DNA of 64,000 nt from Bacteroidales bacterium (GTDB taxonomy: Bacteria > Bacteroidota > Bacteroidia > Bacteroidales > UBA932). Position numbers and translations under genes: made by a program. The DNA is taken from positions 62,001 to 126,000 of the forward strand of contig JAEEVC010000001.1 of the NCBI GenBank assembly GCA_016287075.1, given 5' to 3'. The notes under the pieces were generated by a model. The model was given only the letters and a program-made list of their open reading frames with translations, did no database searches and was not told where the DNA came from. This document shows, in pieces, positions 41,372-50,793 of the stretch (position 1 is the first letter of the stretch; each line of letters begins with the position of its first letter).

Positions 41372-42643
41372 CTACTCGTAGAGGACCTTCTTATGGATGT
41401 AGTCGTAGCAGAGAACGTCTTTTTCGACCATGTAGCGGTCTCTTGAGAGGCCGATCCGGACGATTTTGAAAAGGCCGTTTTGGGTGTCGATGCCGTAATA
41501 ATTTGCACAGAAACGGGATTCGGAGTTCTCCGGGCGGTCGGAGAAGGGGCTGCTGCGGAGGTTGCCGGCCTGGTCGACGGCGAGGCAGAGCAGTCCGGGA
41601 TACCTGGCCGGATAGAAGAGGAGGTCATAATGGGTATGGCCGGAGAGCCAGATGATGAACTTGCCGCCCTTGTCAACCCACGTCTGGACGATATCTCCGA
41701 GGGGGTTCGTGTCTCCGGACACATAGCCGTACTGCTCCGATGGCGCGTCGACCTTCACCCTGAGGGAAAACCGTTTGTCTGCGTTGAAAGAGTCGAAAAT
41801 GCATGTGTGGAAATTCGTTACATCTGAGGTTCGGTGGTTCATGACCCGTCCTCCATTGGTGTTCTTGTTATAGACCGGGAGTCGGGAGGCTTCGTCATAC
41901 CGGACGTTGTCCCCTTCAAAATCGTCGAGCGGATAATGGCATGCGATGATGACGGAGTATCCGAAGACCTTGCTGGCAGGATCCAGCGTCTCATTAAGAC
42001 TGGCCTGGAGCCAGATTTCCTGCTCGCTCGTCGAGAAACGGTACTTGTCGTTGAAATGGATTCCATCCAGTCCGATGATGCGTATCTTAGCCGCTTCGAA
42101 ATCTTTCAGCCAGAAACAGGATTTATAGAACATGCTGGTGGGGTCGTCATATCCTTCCGGCATTGTGACGCCGAGTTTGTCGATGAAGTCGGCGAAGAAA
42201 GTATCGAAATCCCATTCCTTGCCATAGAAATCCCAGTCTGCGGATGCTTCCTGGCGTCCATTCTTATTGGAGCGGACTGCTCCGTCATGGTTTCCAAGGA
42301 CAAAGAGCGATTTCTCTGCAAGTCCACAGTTGCGCCACCACTGGGCATCATTAGGATACTTTTTTGTGGCTTGGGCGTAGTAGGTGACGGCGTCGCCGGT
42401 GTTGATGACCGCATCGATGAAAGGATTGTATTCCGACAGGATGTCCTGGATTTTCTCAACGGCGAAATCGTCGCCATGGATATCAGAATAGTGCAGGATT
42501 CCGAGGGACTGGACCTCTGGGGATGGGGCTACATAATGCGCCTGGCGGATTTTGCCGAGCAACTGGGTGTCCTGGGCCCGAAGCACGGGGGCCACAAAGG
42601 TCGCCGTCAAGGCGACAATGAGCAAATGAGGGCAAAGTTTCAT
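41372..42643 (-). CDS. Secreted calcineurin-like metallophosphoesterase
   Basis: 423 residues with signal peptide (cleavage near LRAQ). Metal-site motifs in order: HYSDIHGDD, VINTGDAV, LGNHDG, IACHYPLDD and WLSGHTHYD. A binuclear-metal phosphoesterase acting in periplasm or on the surface; substrate unknown. Last gene of the PUL, 38 bp after the GH78 gene. Confidence 0.9.
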   Translation of the reverse strand: MKLCPHLLIVALTATFVAPVLRAQDTQLLGKIRQAHYVAPSPEVQSLGILHYSDIHGDDFAVEKIQDILSEYNPFIDAVINTGDAVTYYAQATKKYPNDAQWWRNCGLAEKSLFVLGNHDGAVRSNKNGRQEASADWDFYGKEWDFDTFFADFIDKLGVTMPEGYDDPTSMFYKSCFWLKDFEAAKIRIIGLDGIHFNDKYRFSTSEQEIWLQASLNETLDPASKVFGYSVIIACHYPLDDFEGDNVRYDEASRLPVYNKNTNGGRVMNHRTSDVTNFHTCIFDSFNADKRFSLRVKVDAPSEQYGYVSGDTNPLGDIVQTWVDKGGKFIIWLSGHTHYDLLFYPARYPGLLCLAVDQAGNLRSSPFSDRPENSESRFCANYYGIDTQNGLFKIVRIGLSRDRYMVEKDVLCYDYIHKKVLYE

Positions 42644-42681
42644 GTTTCGGTAAGTATCAAGTTGGTTTTCATGATTGTGTG

Positions 42682-45285
42682 TCAGATACCGGATTCCGTG
42701 GAGACCGTATAGGAACCAGCGGAATAGTCCGTGGAACAGGTATCACCCGGTAAGGTAACCGTCGCTGTCGCTCCTGCAGGAATCGTGAAATCCCATATCC
42801 ACTTATCCCCTTCGTAGCGCCAGGCACTCCGGATCAGACCCGCAGCCGACTTATATTCGGCGGTAAGAAAGCCGAGTCGCTTGTCCGGGACGGGCATCAT
42901 GAGGATATGCCGGAACCCGGGATTTGCAGGGTCGGCGGCGATGCCGGCCGCCGTTTCCCAGATCCACTCGCATACACAGCCATAGGCGTAGTGGTTGAAG
43001 CTGTTCATCCCCTTCGGCCCCATTCCGGACTCCTTTGTATAACTGTTCCAGCGCTCCCAAATCGTTGTTGCACCGTTGTCGACCGAATACAGCCAACTGG
43101 GATTCTTCCGCTGGAAGAGAAGGTCATAAGCGATGTCGGCCATACCGTTTTCCGTCAGCGTTCCCATCAGGATGGAGGTTCCGAGGAAGCCGGTTTGGAG
43201 GCACTGTCCATGATTGGCAAAATTCTCACGGAGACGGGCCTTCAGCTTCTCCTTGTCAGCTCCTTCCACCAGTCCGTTCCGCAGGGCGAACAGGGCGGGA
43301 GTCTGCATAGTATTGAGGATTTCCGTCTTAAATCCGCCATTCACGTCCAGGAAGGATTCCCGGAGGAAGTCCTTTGCAGTTTCTGCCATTCTCTCATATT
43401 TGGCTGCGTCACGGCCGGTCGCAGCTGCCATATCCCGCATCATTGCGGCATCCATGGCCCAGTAAGACGCTCCCAGGTAGTTCCAGTAGATGATGGCTTC
43501 TGGGAGGGGAATCCGCTTACCGGCAGCGTTCTTGGTGAAAGCGCCGCCGCTGTGGCTCTCCAGGGGTTCGTAGCTCAGCCAGTCCGCCCATTGGGAATAC
43601 CCGTTTTCCGAACTCAGGACTTCATGGTCATAGCGGGTCTCGTCCACATGGTTCATGAACCGTTCCATCGCCTCCCAGTTCTCGTCGATGATGGCGGTGT
43701 CTCCGAACTGTTTCCAGATGGTCCAGGGGACGATGACGCCGGCATCTGCCCATCCGAGACGCATCATTCTGTTCCCTCCGTCAGATTGGGACCGTGGGGC
43801 GACCCCGGGGAACCCGCCGGTCTCGCTCTGGGTATCCCGCATATCCCGCATCCATTTATGGAAGAAGGCGTCCGTGTTGGCGAAAAAGGTGCCGGTCTCT
43901 GTGAAAACCTGCGTGTCTGCGGTCCATCCGAGCCTCTCGTTGCGTTGCGGGCAGTCGGTCGGGACAGAGAGATAGTTCGATCGCATTCCCCATATTGTGT
44001 TGGATATCAGTTTGTTCACAAGTTCGTTGCCGGTTGTGAGCGTCCCGGTCTCGAGATCTTTCGCGATGGAGGTAACCGGGATGGACCGGAGACGCTTGAT
44101 GCGGACTTTACCGGTTGCGGTAACAGATATGTACCGATATCCGAAGAAGGTGCAGTGCGGATGATAAGAGGCAAAGCCCCTGGACGCGGCAAAGGTATAA
44201 TGGATGAGGAGCTCATCCGGGATGCGAAGGTTCAGGCGATGGCAGCTGCCTTCCGGACCGTCCATGCCGCGACTCATTGCCCCATTGCCGTCATTGAGGA
44301 TTTCGGCGGGGAGACAAGTCAGGACAGTGCCCTCTTCCCCTTTGAAGACAAAGTCTGGTACGCCGGCGCAATTCTGGCCGAAATCGACGACCAGGGTCTC
44401 GCCGGGACGAACGACCATTTCCGCCCCAGGGGCGAACTCTCTGGTAATGACTACTTTCCCATAAGCGTCTTCGCTTGCTCCATCGATGTCCTTCCAGACA
44501 TAGGCTTTGACGGGCTCGAGGGCGAGATCTTCACGGAGATAGACTTCCGCCCCCTCGGAAGGAAGGATTTCTCCCGTGAATTCCGTATTGATTTCCGGGA
44601 CGGAAAGCCGTTTGGGTGTCTCGAATCCAGGGCGCTCCCGGGCATCATACGTTTCGCCGTCGAAGATGCCGGCATGCTTGACCGGACCGGCAATCCCCGC
44701 CTTCCAATGTTCCGTATCGGTGCCGATGTACTCTTTCGTCCCGTCGGCAAAAGCCAGTTCGAGAACGCCACGGAATGCGCACTTTTTTCCAATCATGCCT
44801 TTATGGTTGCGGGGAGTCACAATCTTGTCCGCCCACCAGCCCGGGGTTACCTGGACGGCGAGGACGTTCTCCGCACCGGCCTTCGTTCGGAAGGCCTCCG
44901 TAACGTCATAGGTAAAAGAGCGTTTGGTCTTTGCATAATGCGTGAATCCCGGCTTGAGGATTTCCTTTCCGACCGGTTTCCCGTTGACATAAAGCTCGTA
45001 AACGCCGAGCCCGGCCGTCATCCACTTCGCGGAAATGACCTTCTTGTTATTCTCGATGGTCGAAACAAACCAGGACGCCCCGTCTGCGGAGCGGCAGTTC
45101 TTGTCCGTAACCTTATGCGTCACGACGGGAGCATCCGTGACGGATATCCAGGAGGAGACTTCCCAAGTGGAATCCGGGAGAGCTTCCGTACGTATACCGA
45201 CAGTGGTTCCTGAGGACGTCTTACAAGCGGTGAAAAGCAAATATATGGCTACCCAAAAACATGCAGAACGGAAGAAAGGTTTCAT
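42682..45285 (-). CDS. GH78 alpha-L-rhamnosidase lipoprotein
   Basis: 867 residues with lipoprotein signal (YLLFTAC). Full GH78 layout: N-terminal beta-sandwich domains, catalytic (alpha/alpha)6 barrel with VPTDCPQRNERLGWTADTQVFTETG, and a C-terminal beta domain (GIAADPANPGFRHILMMPVPDKRLG). Cleaves terminal alpha-L-rhamnose. Its position in the PUL identifies a rhamnose-bearing glycan as the probable target. Confidence 0.94.
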   Translation of the reverse strand: MKPFFRSACFWVAIYLLFTACKTSSGTTVGIRTEALPDSTWEVSSWISVTDAPVVTHKVTDKNCRSADGASWFVSTIENNKKVISAKWMTAGLGVYELYVNGKPVGKEILKPGFTHYAKTKRSFTYDVTEAFRTKAGAENVLAVQVTPGWWADKIVTPRNHKGMIGKKCAFRGVLELAFADGTKEYIGTDTEHWKAGIAGPVKHAGIFDGETYDARERPGFETPKRLSVPEINTEFTGEILPSEGAEVYLREDLALEPVKAYVWKDIDGASEDAYGKVVITREFAPGAEMVVRPGETLVVDFGQNCAGVPDFVFKGEEGTVLTCLPAEILNDGNGAMSRGMDGPEGSCHRLNLRIPDELLIHYTFAASRGFASYHPHCTFFGYRYISVTATGKVRIKRLRSIPVTSIAKDLETGTLTTGNELVNKLISNTIWGMRSNYLSVPTDCPQRNERLGWTADTQVFTETGTFFANTDAFFHKWMRDMRDTQSETGGFPGVAPRSQSDGGNRMMRLGWADAGVIVPWTIWKQFGDTAIIDENWEAMERFMNHVDETRYDHEVLSSENGYSQWADWLSYEPLESHSGGAFTKNAAGKRIPLPEAIIYWNYLGASYWAMDAAMMRDMAAATGRDAAKYERMAETAKDFLRESFLDVNGGFKTEILNTMQTPALFALRNGLVEGADKEKLKARLRENFANHGQCLQTGFLGTSILMGTLTENGMADIAYDLLFQRKNPSWLYSVDNGATTIWERWNSYTKESGMGPKGMNSFNHYAYGCVCEWIWETAAGIAADPANPGFRHILMMPVPDKRLGFLTAEYKSAAGLIRSAWRYEGDKWIWDFTIPAGATATVTLPGDTCSTDYSAGSYTVSTESGI

Positions 45286-45326
45286 AATGCTTCAAAGAGA
45301 GTCGGATCAGAGATGTCCCCAGGGCG

Positions 45327-46709
45327 CTAACTGCACGGGAACGGTCCATGGATGGCAGACACGCGGTACTGGAAATCGGAATCGTCGAGTACATAGATAT
45401 AATATGAGTCGCCGCCCGGGAGGACACGAAGGACGATATGTCCGCTTCTGGCAGAGAAGGTAGAGACATCAATCCCGTTCGTTTTGAGGGTAGCTATCCG
45501 ACTTGCAGCCAGATTGGTGGCGAAAATGCCGACCTTTGGACTGGCGGCGTAAAGACGCTGCAGGGTAGCGTGGTTGGGCTGGTTGTGGGTCCATACACCG
45601 ATGATGAATTGGTCCGGCCGCAGGGCTTCCAGCAGGGCGGTACTGTTGGTATTCTTCGTACTGTGATGGCAGGCCTTCATGGCCTCCACCTTTCCGACGA
45701 CTTTGGAAATCGGTTTTTCGATGTCTTTCCAGGAAAAGGTGGAAGATCCGTCATAGCAGATATCGCCTCCGCTGAACCAGTCGAACTTCCCGTAGCGCAG
45801 TGTGAAAACGCATGACATGGTGTTTTCGTTGATATCCCATTTCTCCAGATTCGCCATGCACTCTTCGGCGGGAGGGAGATACGTCGTATTGACAGAGGTC
45901 CCGTTTCCGGTCCAGATGTCGCCACCGGCGGCAATTCCCCGGATGGAAAAGTCCGGATAGGCCGCGGCATTGTGCAGAAGGACAATCTGGTCATCATGGC
46001 CGATGGCCAGCTTTTCCCGGACTGTTCCGTTCTGCCGTGAACTCCAGTCGATGAAATTGAGATAGTTCTGCATGCGCAGGGGCGCGGTCAGGTACACGCC
46101 GGACGGTCGGTCGGTCCAGTCACCTCGGTCTATCAGTTTCTTAATAGGGATGGAATAGCCGACTTCAGGTAGCCCGTTAAGCAGGAATCCACCGGAATTC
46201 AGGTTGATGGTAGGTGTGACCACGCCATTGCGGTCGACAACCTTCCAGCCGTATTTCGCGAAACCCTTGGTGAAAGCCCCAATATGGTCGCTATGGTAGT
46301 GGGAGGTCATGAAATAGTCCAGGCCATCGCCGGCGACCGATGGCGCGAAATGCTTGATATACCTGACAATCACGCTGCCGCTGGAAAACAGTTGCGATGG
46401 CTTGGAATAAATACCGGATCCCTCCTCTTCCTCCTCTTCGTTTTTCACTTCATAGTCAACCTCTCCGGCAGCGTCGACCAGCATGGTTGTCCCGTCAGGA
46501 AGGATATAATAAAAGGCTTCACCCCGACCGCTATTGATGGAGTGGATGTCGAGATGCCCCTGCTGCCACGGCGGGAGCGTTTCCCCGACTTTTGCCTCCC
46601 GTGGGGCCTCTGGCTCCTGCGGGTCGACAGGGGCGGGCTTATCATTACCGGCGCAGGACACGAGTAGCACGACGGGGAGCATCGTATTGAGGAAGAATAG
46701 TTGCTTCAT
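45327..46709 (-). CDS. Metallo-beta-lactamase-fold lipoprotein
   Basis: 460 residues from the ATG at 46709 (46730 is equally possible; both give a lipoprotein signal ending LLVSC). MBL-fold metal motif SHYHSDHIGAF with downstream GGDICYDG and ACHHSTKNTNS; similar to ComEC/Rec2-type hydrolase domains. Lipid-anchored and in a PUL, where it might hydrolyse an ester or phosphodiester; the substrate is unknown. Own -7 box at 46739-46746. Confidence 0.82.
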   Translation of the reverse strand: MKQLFFLNTMLPVVLLVSCAGNDKPAPVDPQEPEAPREAKVGETLPPWQQGHLDIHSINSGRGEAFYYILPDGTTMLVDAAGEVDYEVKNEEEEEEGSGIYSKPSQLFSSGSVIVRYIKHFAPSVAGDGLDYFMTSHYHSDHIGAFTKGFAKYGWKVVDRNGVVTPTINLNSGGFLLNGLPEVGYSIPIKKLIDRGDWTDRPSGVYLTAPLRMQNYLNFIDWSSRQNGTVREKLAIGHDDQIVLLHNAAAYPDFSIRGIAAGGDIWTGNGTSVNTTYLPPAEECMANLEKWDINENTMSCVFTLRYGKFDWFSGGDICYDGSSTFSWKDIEKPISKVVGKVEAMKACHHSTKNTNSTALLEALRPDQFIIGVWTHNQPNHATLQRLYAASPKVGIFATNLAASRIATLKTNGIDVSTFSARSGHIVLRVLPGGDSYYIYVLDDSDFQYRVSAIHGPFPCS

Positions 46710-46738
46710 GCCAATCGCTTTTGTGTTCATCTTTATTA

Positions 46739-46746
46739 CAAAGATA
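46739..46746 (-). promoter_or_regulatory. -7 box of the MBL-fold lipoprotein gene
   Basis: TATCTTTG on the minus strand; a second identical octamer lies at the complement of 46755-46762. Suggests transcription of the last three PUL genes independent of susCD. Confidence 0.45.
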
Positions 46747-46831
46747 CTGCAATACAAAGATATTACCGCAATGGCCCCCAGGTATTTGCGGCCCAGTGAA
46801 TCGGGCCGCAAAACACCAGGGTGTCAACCGG

Positions 46832-48976
46832 CTAATGGTTCGTAATCCTTATATTGTCCAGATGCCAGCGCTGCGAATTCGGACCCTGTCCGTCGCTCAT
46901 GTGCGTCGGACGGAGAAGGATTCGCGTATCACTCGTGACGCCGGTCAAAGCGACCCGGGCATCCTGCCACTCGAGGTTGCCGTTCTCCTGGGTCGTCAGG
47001 CATTCCTCGCTGATGGCCAAGCCTGTCGCCAGGCACTTTCCGGGGCCTTCCAGTTCTGCGACGATTGTTACGCCGTCAATCTTGCCCGCATTGCTCATAT
47101 GGGCACACCAGTTGAAACTGATGACGGCGTCGGTCGGAGTTACTCCGAAGTCAATCGGCGGAAGACGGAGTCCCGTCGGCTTTCCGCTCGCTCCCATCTT
47201 GAAGTATCCATACTGCAGATAGAGGGTCTGGACACTGGGATTGAGGTCGACATAGCCGCGCTCAGTGAATTCGACCCCAAGCGTTGCGGTAAGCGATTCC
47301 ACTTTCCAGACACCCGGTTGGGTATGGGAAGACAGGTCGCTGCCGACCGGATCCATTGTCTGCGGCGTAACGCCCTCATTCTGTGCGATATAGTCATCTG
47401 CATAGGGCAGCAGCCAAGAGAAATCATCTTCGAAGAAGGTTTTCACGACCTTGATGACCGGAGCTGTTCCTTCATCTCCAGCCCAGCGGTGGGTACCGCT
47501 ATCCGGCGCGGCAAGGGCACCACCGTTGCCCTGCCAGTTGGCAGCGACGACAAAGCGGATCCTCAGCAATCCTTCCTCGATGTCATAGGGTACGGGAATC
47601 GTCTCTTCAATCCGGGTTTCCGTTGTCGCGGCGATATGTGTATACTGGGCGGAAGTCCCGGTTTCTGTCTCGCTCTCCAGTGCCCTCGCGGGCGTCCATT
47701 CGATTCCGTCGAAGGAATAGACCATCTTCCAGTACTTCTGACCGGTCCCGGATATCTGGTGCAGCGCACTGAAAAGGACAGACGCGTTTGCAGTAACATT
47801 GTACAGGGGGATGCTGAACTCCCAATAATCGCCGGGCCATGCGCCCGTAACGTACGGCTGTCCGGCCCCGTCAACCATCTGGCTCTTCTTTGCCGCGGCA
47901 TCGAGGGCGACATTCTCCGGAAGACTGTTCCAGGAAATGTAACCGGTTCCGGCCAGATTGGCGGGAAGGGAACCGCCTTTCTCGAAGGCACTCTTGTAGG
48001 TTCCCATCAGCGCTGCGGAGAAACCCCATTGGATGAAGTCGTTCTTCTTCACGTTGAGGCTCTCATCGATGCCTAGGTCGTCAAAGGATGTGACGACCAG
48101 ATAGCCGGTTGTCCCGGACATGCCGACGAAATAACCGTAGAGATTGACCTTATGGATATCCACGGCCTCGAGACCGAGGGACTCGGGTGCATCGATAATC
48201 TGAATCGTTGACGGGGGAAGGGATACCCTGTCAACCACCAACGAACCGGACACCTTGACATAAGGGGTCTGACCGCCGTTGTAAGTCAAGATGATGGACT
48301 GGGCGTCGACAGGATCCGGGTAGGATACGCTGCCGCTGCCCGTTACCGTCAGTTCATCGACGAGGAAGGAAGGCCCCTGGTTGAAGGTCGATTTCGTTCC
48401 GTTGAGGGATACCTTGTCCCCGATGTTGACATCGCGGGTTCCTTGCACATACAGGTTCCCGGTATTGTCGGCCAGTACGAAACCGGCTGTCGTTACGGCA
48501 ACGACCGTCGCTTCCGGAATCTTGGCTGCAAGACCATCTTCGAGAACGGCGACTTCGCCGAGCGTCAGTTTGTTGACACCCTTGTAGGTGTCTCCTTTCT
48601 GTTTGACGGTCAACTCTCCCTGGCGCTCGATAGATGCGCCGCGGAAGATGACAAGGCCCGAACGGGGAGCATCCATCTCCCCGCCAGCGACATTGTCCGA
48701 AACGGAAATGGTGACTTCCATCGCCTTGTCGCCGGACATCGGGGAAACGGTGATCCAGTCCTGGTCAACAAGGGCTTTCCAGGAACCGTCCGAGTACACA
48801 TTGATTACTTGCGGCTGTCCTGAAACGGCTTCGAAGGAGAGGGTGGTCTCACTCGTCAGGACAGCCTGCGCTTCCTTCAGTCCTTCCTCCTGGCAACCCA
48901 CGAGGGCAAAGCCGAGGACGAAGGAACCGAGGAAAGCACGGCGGAGAATATGATTCAGTCTCATAAGGGATTGCAT
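46832..48976 (-). CDS. PUL surface lipoprotein with BACON and DUF5689-like domains
   Basis: 714 residues with lipoprotein signal (ALVGC). A BACON-like Ig domain (SFEAVSGQPQVINVYSDGSWKALVDQDWITVSP) is followed by an OB-fold/DUF5689-like region (VLADNTGNLYVQGTRDVNIGDKVSLNG) and beta-sandwich carbohydrate-binding-like modules. It occupies the SusE/SGBP position directly after susD (six-base gap) and probably binds glycan on the cell surface. MRLNHIL at 48964 is an alternative start. Confidence 0.82.
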   Translation of the reverse strand: MQSLMRLNHILRRAFLGSFVLGFALVGCQEEGLKEAQAVLTSETTLSFEAVSGQPQVINVYSDGSWKALVDQDWITVSPMSGDKAMEVTISVSDNVAGGEMDAPRSGLVIFRGASIERQGELTVKQKGDTYKGVNKLTLGEVAVLEDGLAAKIPEATVVAVTTAGFVLADNTGNLYVQGTRDVNIGDKVSLNGTKSTFNQGPSFLVDELTVTGSGSVSYPDPVDAQSIILTYNGGQTPYVKVSGSLVVDRVSLPPSTIQIIDAPESLGLEAVDIHKVNLYGYFVGMSGTTGYLVVTSFDDLGIDESLNVKKNDFIQWGFSAALMGTYKSAFEKGGSLPANLAGTGYISWNSLPENVALDAAAKKSQMVDGAGQPYVTGAWPGDYWEFSIPLYNVTANASVLFSALHQISGTGQKYWKMVYSFDGIEWTPARALESETETGTSAQYTHIAATTETRIEETIPVPYDIEEGLLRIRFVVAANWQGNGGALAAPDSGTHRWAGDEGTAPVIKVVKTFFEDDFSWLLPYADDYIAQNEGVTPQTMDPVGSDLSSHTQPGVWKVESLTATLGVEFTERGYVDLNPSVQTLYLQYGYFKMGASGKPTGLRLPPIDFGVTPTDAVISFNWCAHMSNAGKIDGVTIVAELEGPGKCLATGLAISEECLTTQENGNLEWQDARVALTGVTSDTRILLRPTHMSDGQGPNSQRWHLDNIRITNH

Positions 48977-48982
48977 TAAAGG

Positions 48983-50776
48983 TTAATAGTCCAGACCGTC
49001 GAGCCATCCCGGATTCTGCTTGAGCTTCGGGTTGAGTTCGCGCTCCTTGGTCGGAATGGGATAGTAGTAATCGCGGGCCTCGTTGAAAGAGTGCTCTACA
49101 ATCTGGTGATAATCCATGAATCCGGACGTGCCATCGCTGAGAAGGACGCCTGTCGCATCGCCGATCTGGATGTCGGCCATGTTCTTGTGCTTAGGATTCG
49201 TTCCGACATACAGGCATATATCAGCTTTCCCGTCACCGCTGAGGTCATACTCGCCCGGACCGGGGAAATAAACGCCATAGAATTCCTGGTTGAGGCAGTT
49301 GCCGGCTCTCCAGCGGGCGAGGTCGGCAAGACGGAACCCCTCTTGGGCCAGTTCGACCGCACGCTCGCGGCGGATTTCTAGGATGACCCCCTTATTGGGT
49401 CCGTCGACGTTCGGATAGCCGTATTCCGCGGAACTCAAATACCAGTCGGGGTCGGAATTTGCCGCGGTCATGTCCAGATGCGGCATGCCGACACGGTCAC
49501 GGAGACGGTTGACCGAGATGTCGAGATCGGCCTGGGTCAGGGAGCCGAGTTCGGCAAGTGCTTCCGCGTAATTGAGATATACTTCGCCGAGGCGGAACAC
49601 CGGCATGTCGTTCGTGCCGTGGTTCACATGCTCAATCTGATAGAGGTTGATATCCTGGACGTACTTGGCAATCTGGTATCCGGTTACGGTACATCCGAAG
49701 TCGGGTGAAGTGACTTCTTTGCTGCCAATCCGCTTGTAACCCGGGGTCACTGCGATGAAGCCCAGACGCGGATCGCGACCGGTCATCTCTTCGACAAAAG
49801 GCAGGGTCTTCCAGCCTTGCTTGTCCGTGAAACGGCTTCCATCCGCCATCAGGAAGCTGTCGACGAATTTCTTCGTCAGTCCGGGAGCTCCCTGGGAAGC
49901 CATCGTGACATAGCCCGTAGAATTATTGAAAATGCTGAGGTTGGTATCGTTGCGGATGGCGAGGATGTACTCCCCGGTATCCGCGTCCTCATTCGCGAAA
50001 AGCATGAGGTAATCAGATGCCAGTTTGTAGGGTCCGTCATTGATGATCTCGCGGGCGGCGTCGACCGCTTGCTGCAGGTAATAGTCTGCATCGTGGCTGT
50101 CGGCAGGCAGCGGCTCGATATACATGCTTGGATACTGCAGGGGATTCTGGTACTTCCGGAACGTTCCCTCATAGAGACAGAAGCGGGCCTTGAGCGCCAG
50201 GGCTGTCCATCGGTTGACGCGATAGGTACTGACGTCTGCCGAGAGATTCCCGATGGCATAATCAATATCCTCGATCATATGGCGCATGACGGTTTCGCGG
50301 GAATCGCGGGGGGCGTAGAGGATGTCTCCGTCCGTATTGTTGAGTTGGATTTCGACCCATGGGACATCACCGAACCGCTGGACCTTTTCAAAGTAGAAAT
50401 AAGCGCGGAAGAAACGGGTCAGGGCTGCATACTGGATGGCGGCATTCTGGTCTTCGCATTTATCGATGTACTCGAGAAGGGTATTCATTTTCCGGAGATT
50501 GCCCCAGCTCCAGCCGCCGCCGGAAATCGGCACGGTACGGGCGTTTCCGCCGCGGATAACCGCGGTGAGGTTGCGTTTCAGGTAGTGGTCGCTCAACTCC
50601 AGATATGGTTCTTTGTCCAGCAGGTTGTCATAGAAAGTATTGGAGAAGAGCTGCAGGTCTGTTTCCGAGCGGAAATAGTTCTCCGGAGAAATGGTCGCCA
50701 GCGGATCCCTGTCCAAAAAGTTGCAGGAAGTCAGACAGGCAAGGATGGCAAAGGTTGCTGTAATGATTCTTTTCAT
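48983..50776 (-). CDS. SusD/RagB-family glycan-binding lipoprotein
   Basis: 597 residues. Lipoprotein signal ILACLTSCNFLDRDPLATISPENYF, then SusD TPR-helical body, RLGEVYLNYAEALAELG and LEIRRERAVELAQEGFRLADLARW, all standard for SusD. It caps the SusC channel and captures glycan. Lies 17 bases after susC. Confidence 0.96.
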   Translation of the reverse strand: MKRIITATFAILACLTSCNFLDRDPLATISPENYFRSETDLQLFSNTFYDNLLDKEPYLELSDHYLKRNLTAVIRGGNARTVPISGGGWSWGNLRKMNTLLEYIDKCEDQNAAIQYAALTRFFRAYFYFEKVQRFGDVPWVEIQLNNTDGDILYAPRDSRETVMRHMIEDIDYAIGNLSADVSTYRVNRWTALALKARFCLYEGTFRKYQNPLQYPSMYIEPLPADSHDADYYLQQAVDAAREIINDGPYKLASDYLMLFANEDADTGEYILAIRNDTNLSIFNNSTGYVTMASQGAPGLTKKFVDSFLMADGSRFTDKQGWKTLPFVEEMTGRDPRLGFIAVTPGYKRIGSKEVTSPDFGCTVTGYQIAKYVQDINLYQIEHVNHGTNDMPVFRLGEVYLNYAEALAELGSLTQADLDISVNRLRDRVGMPHLDMTAANSDPDWYLSSAEYGYPNVDGPNKGVILEIRRERAVELAQEGFRLADLARWRAGNCLNQEFYGVYFPGPGEYDLSGDGKADICLYVGTNPKHKNMADIQIGDATGVLLSDGTSGFMDYHQIVEHSFNEARDYYYPIPTKERELNPKLKQNPGWLDGLDY

Positions 50777-50793
50777 ATCACTTTCCCCCTGAT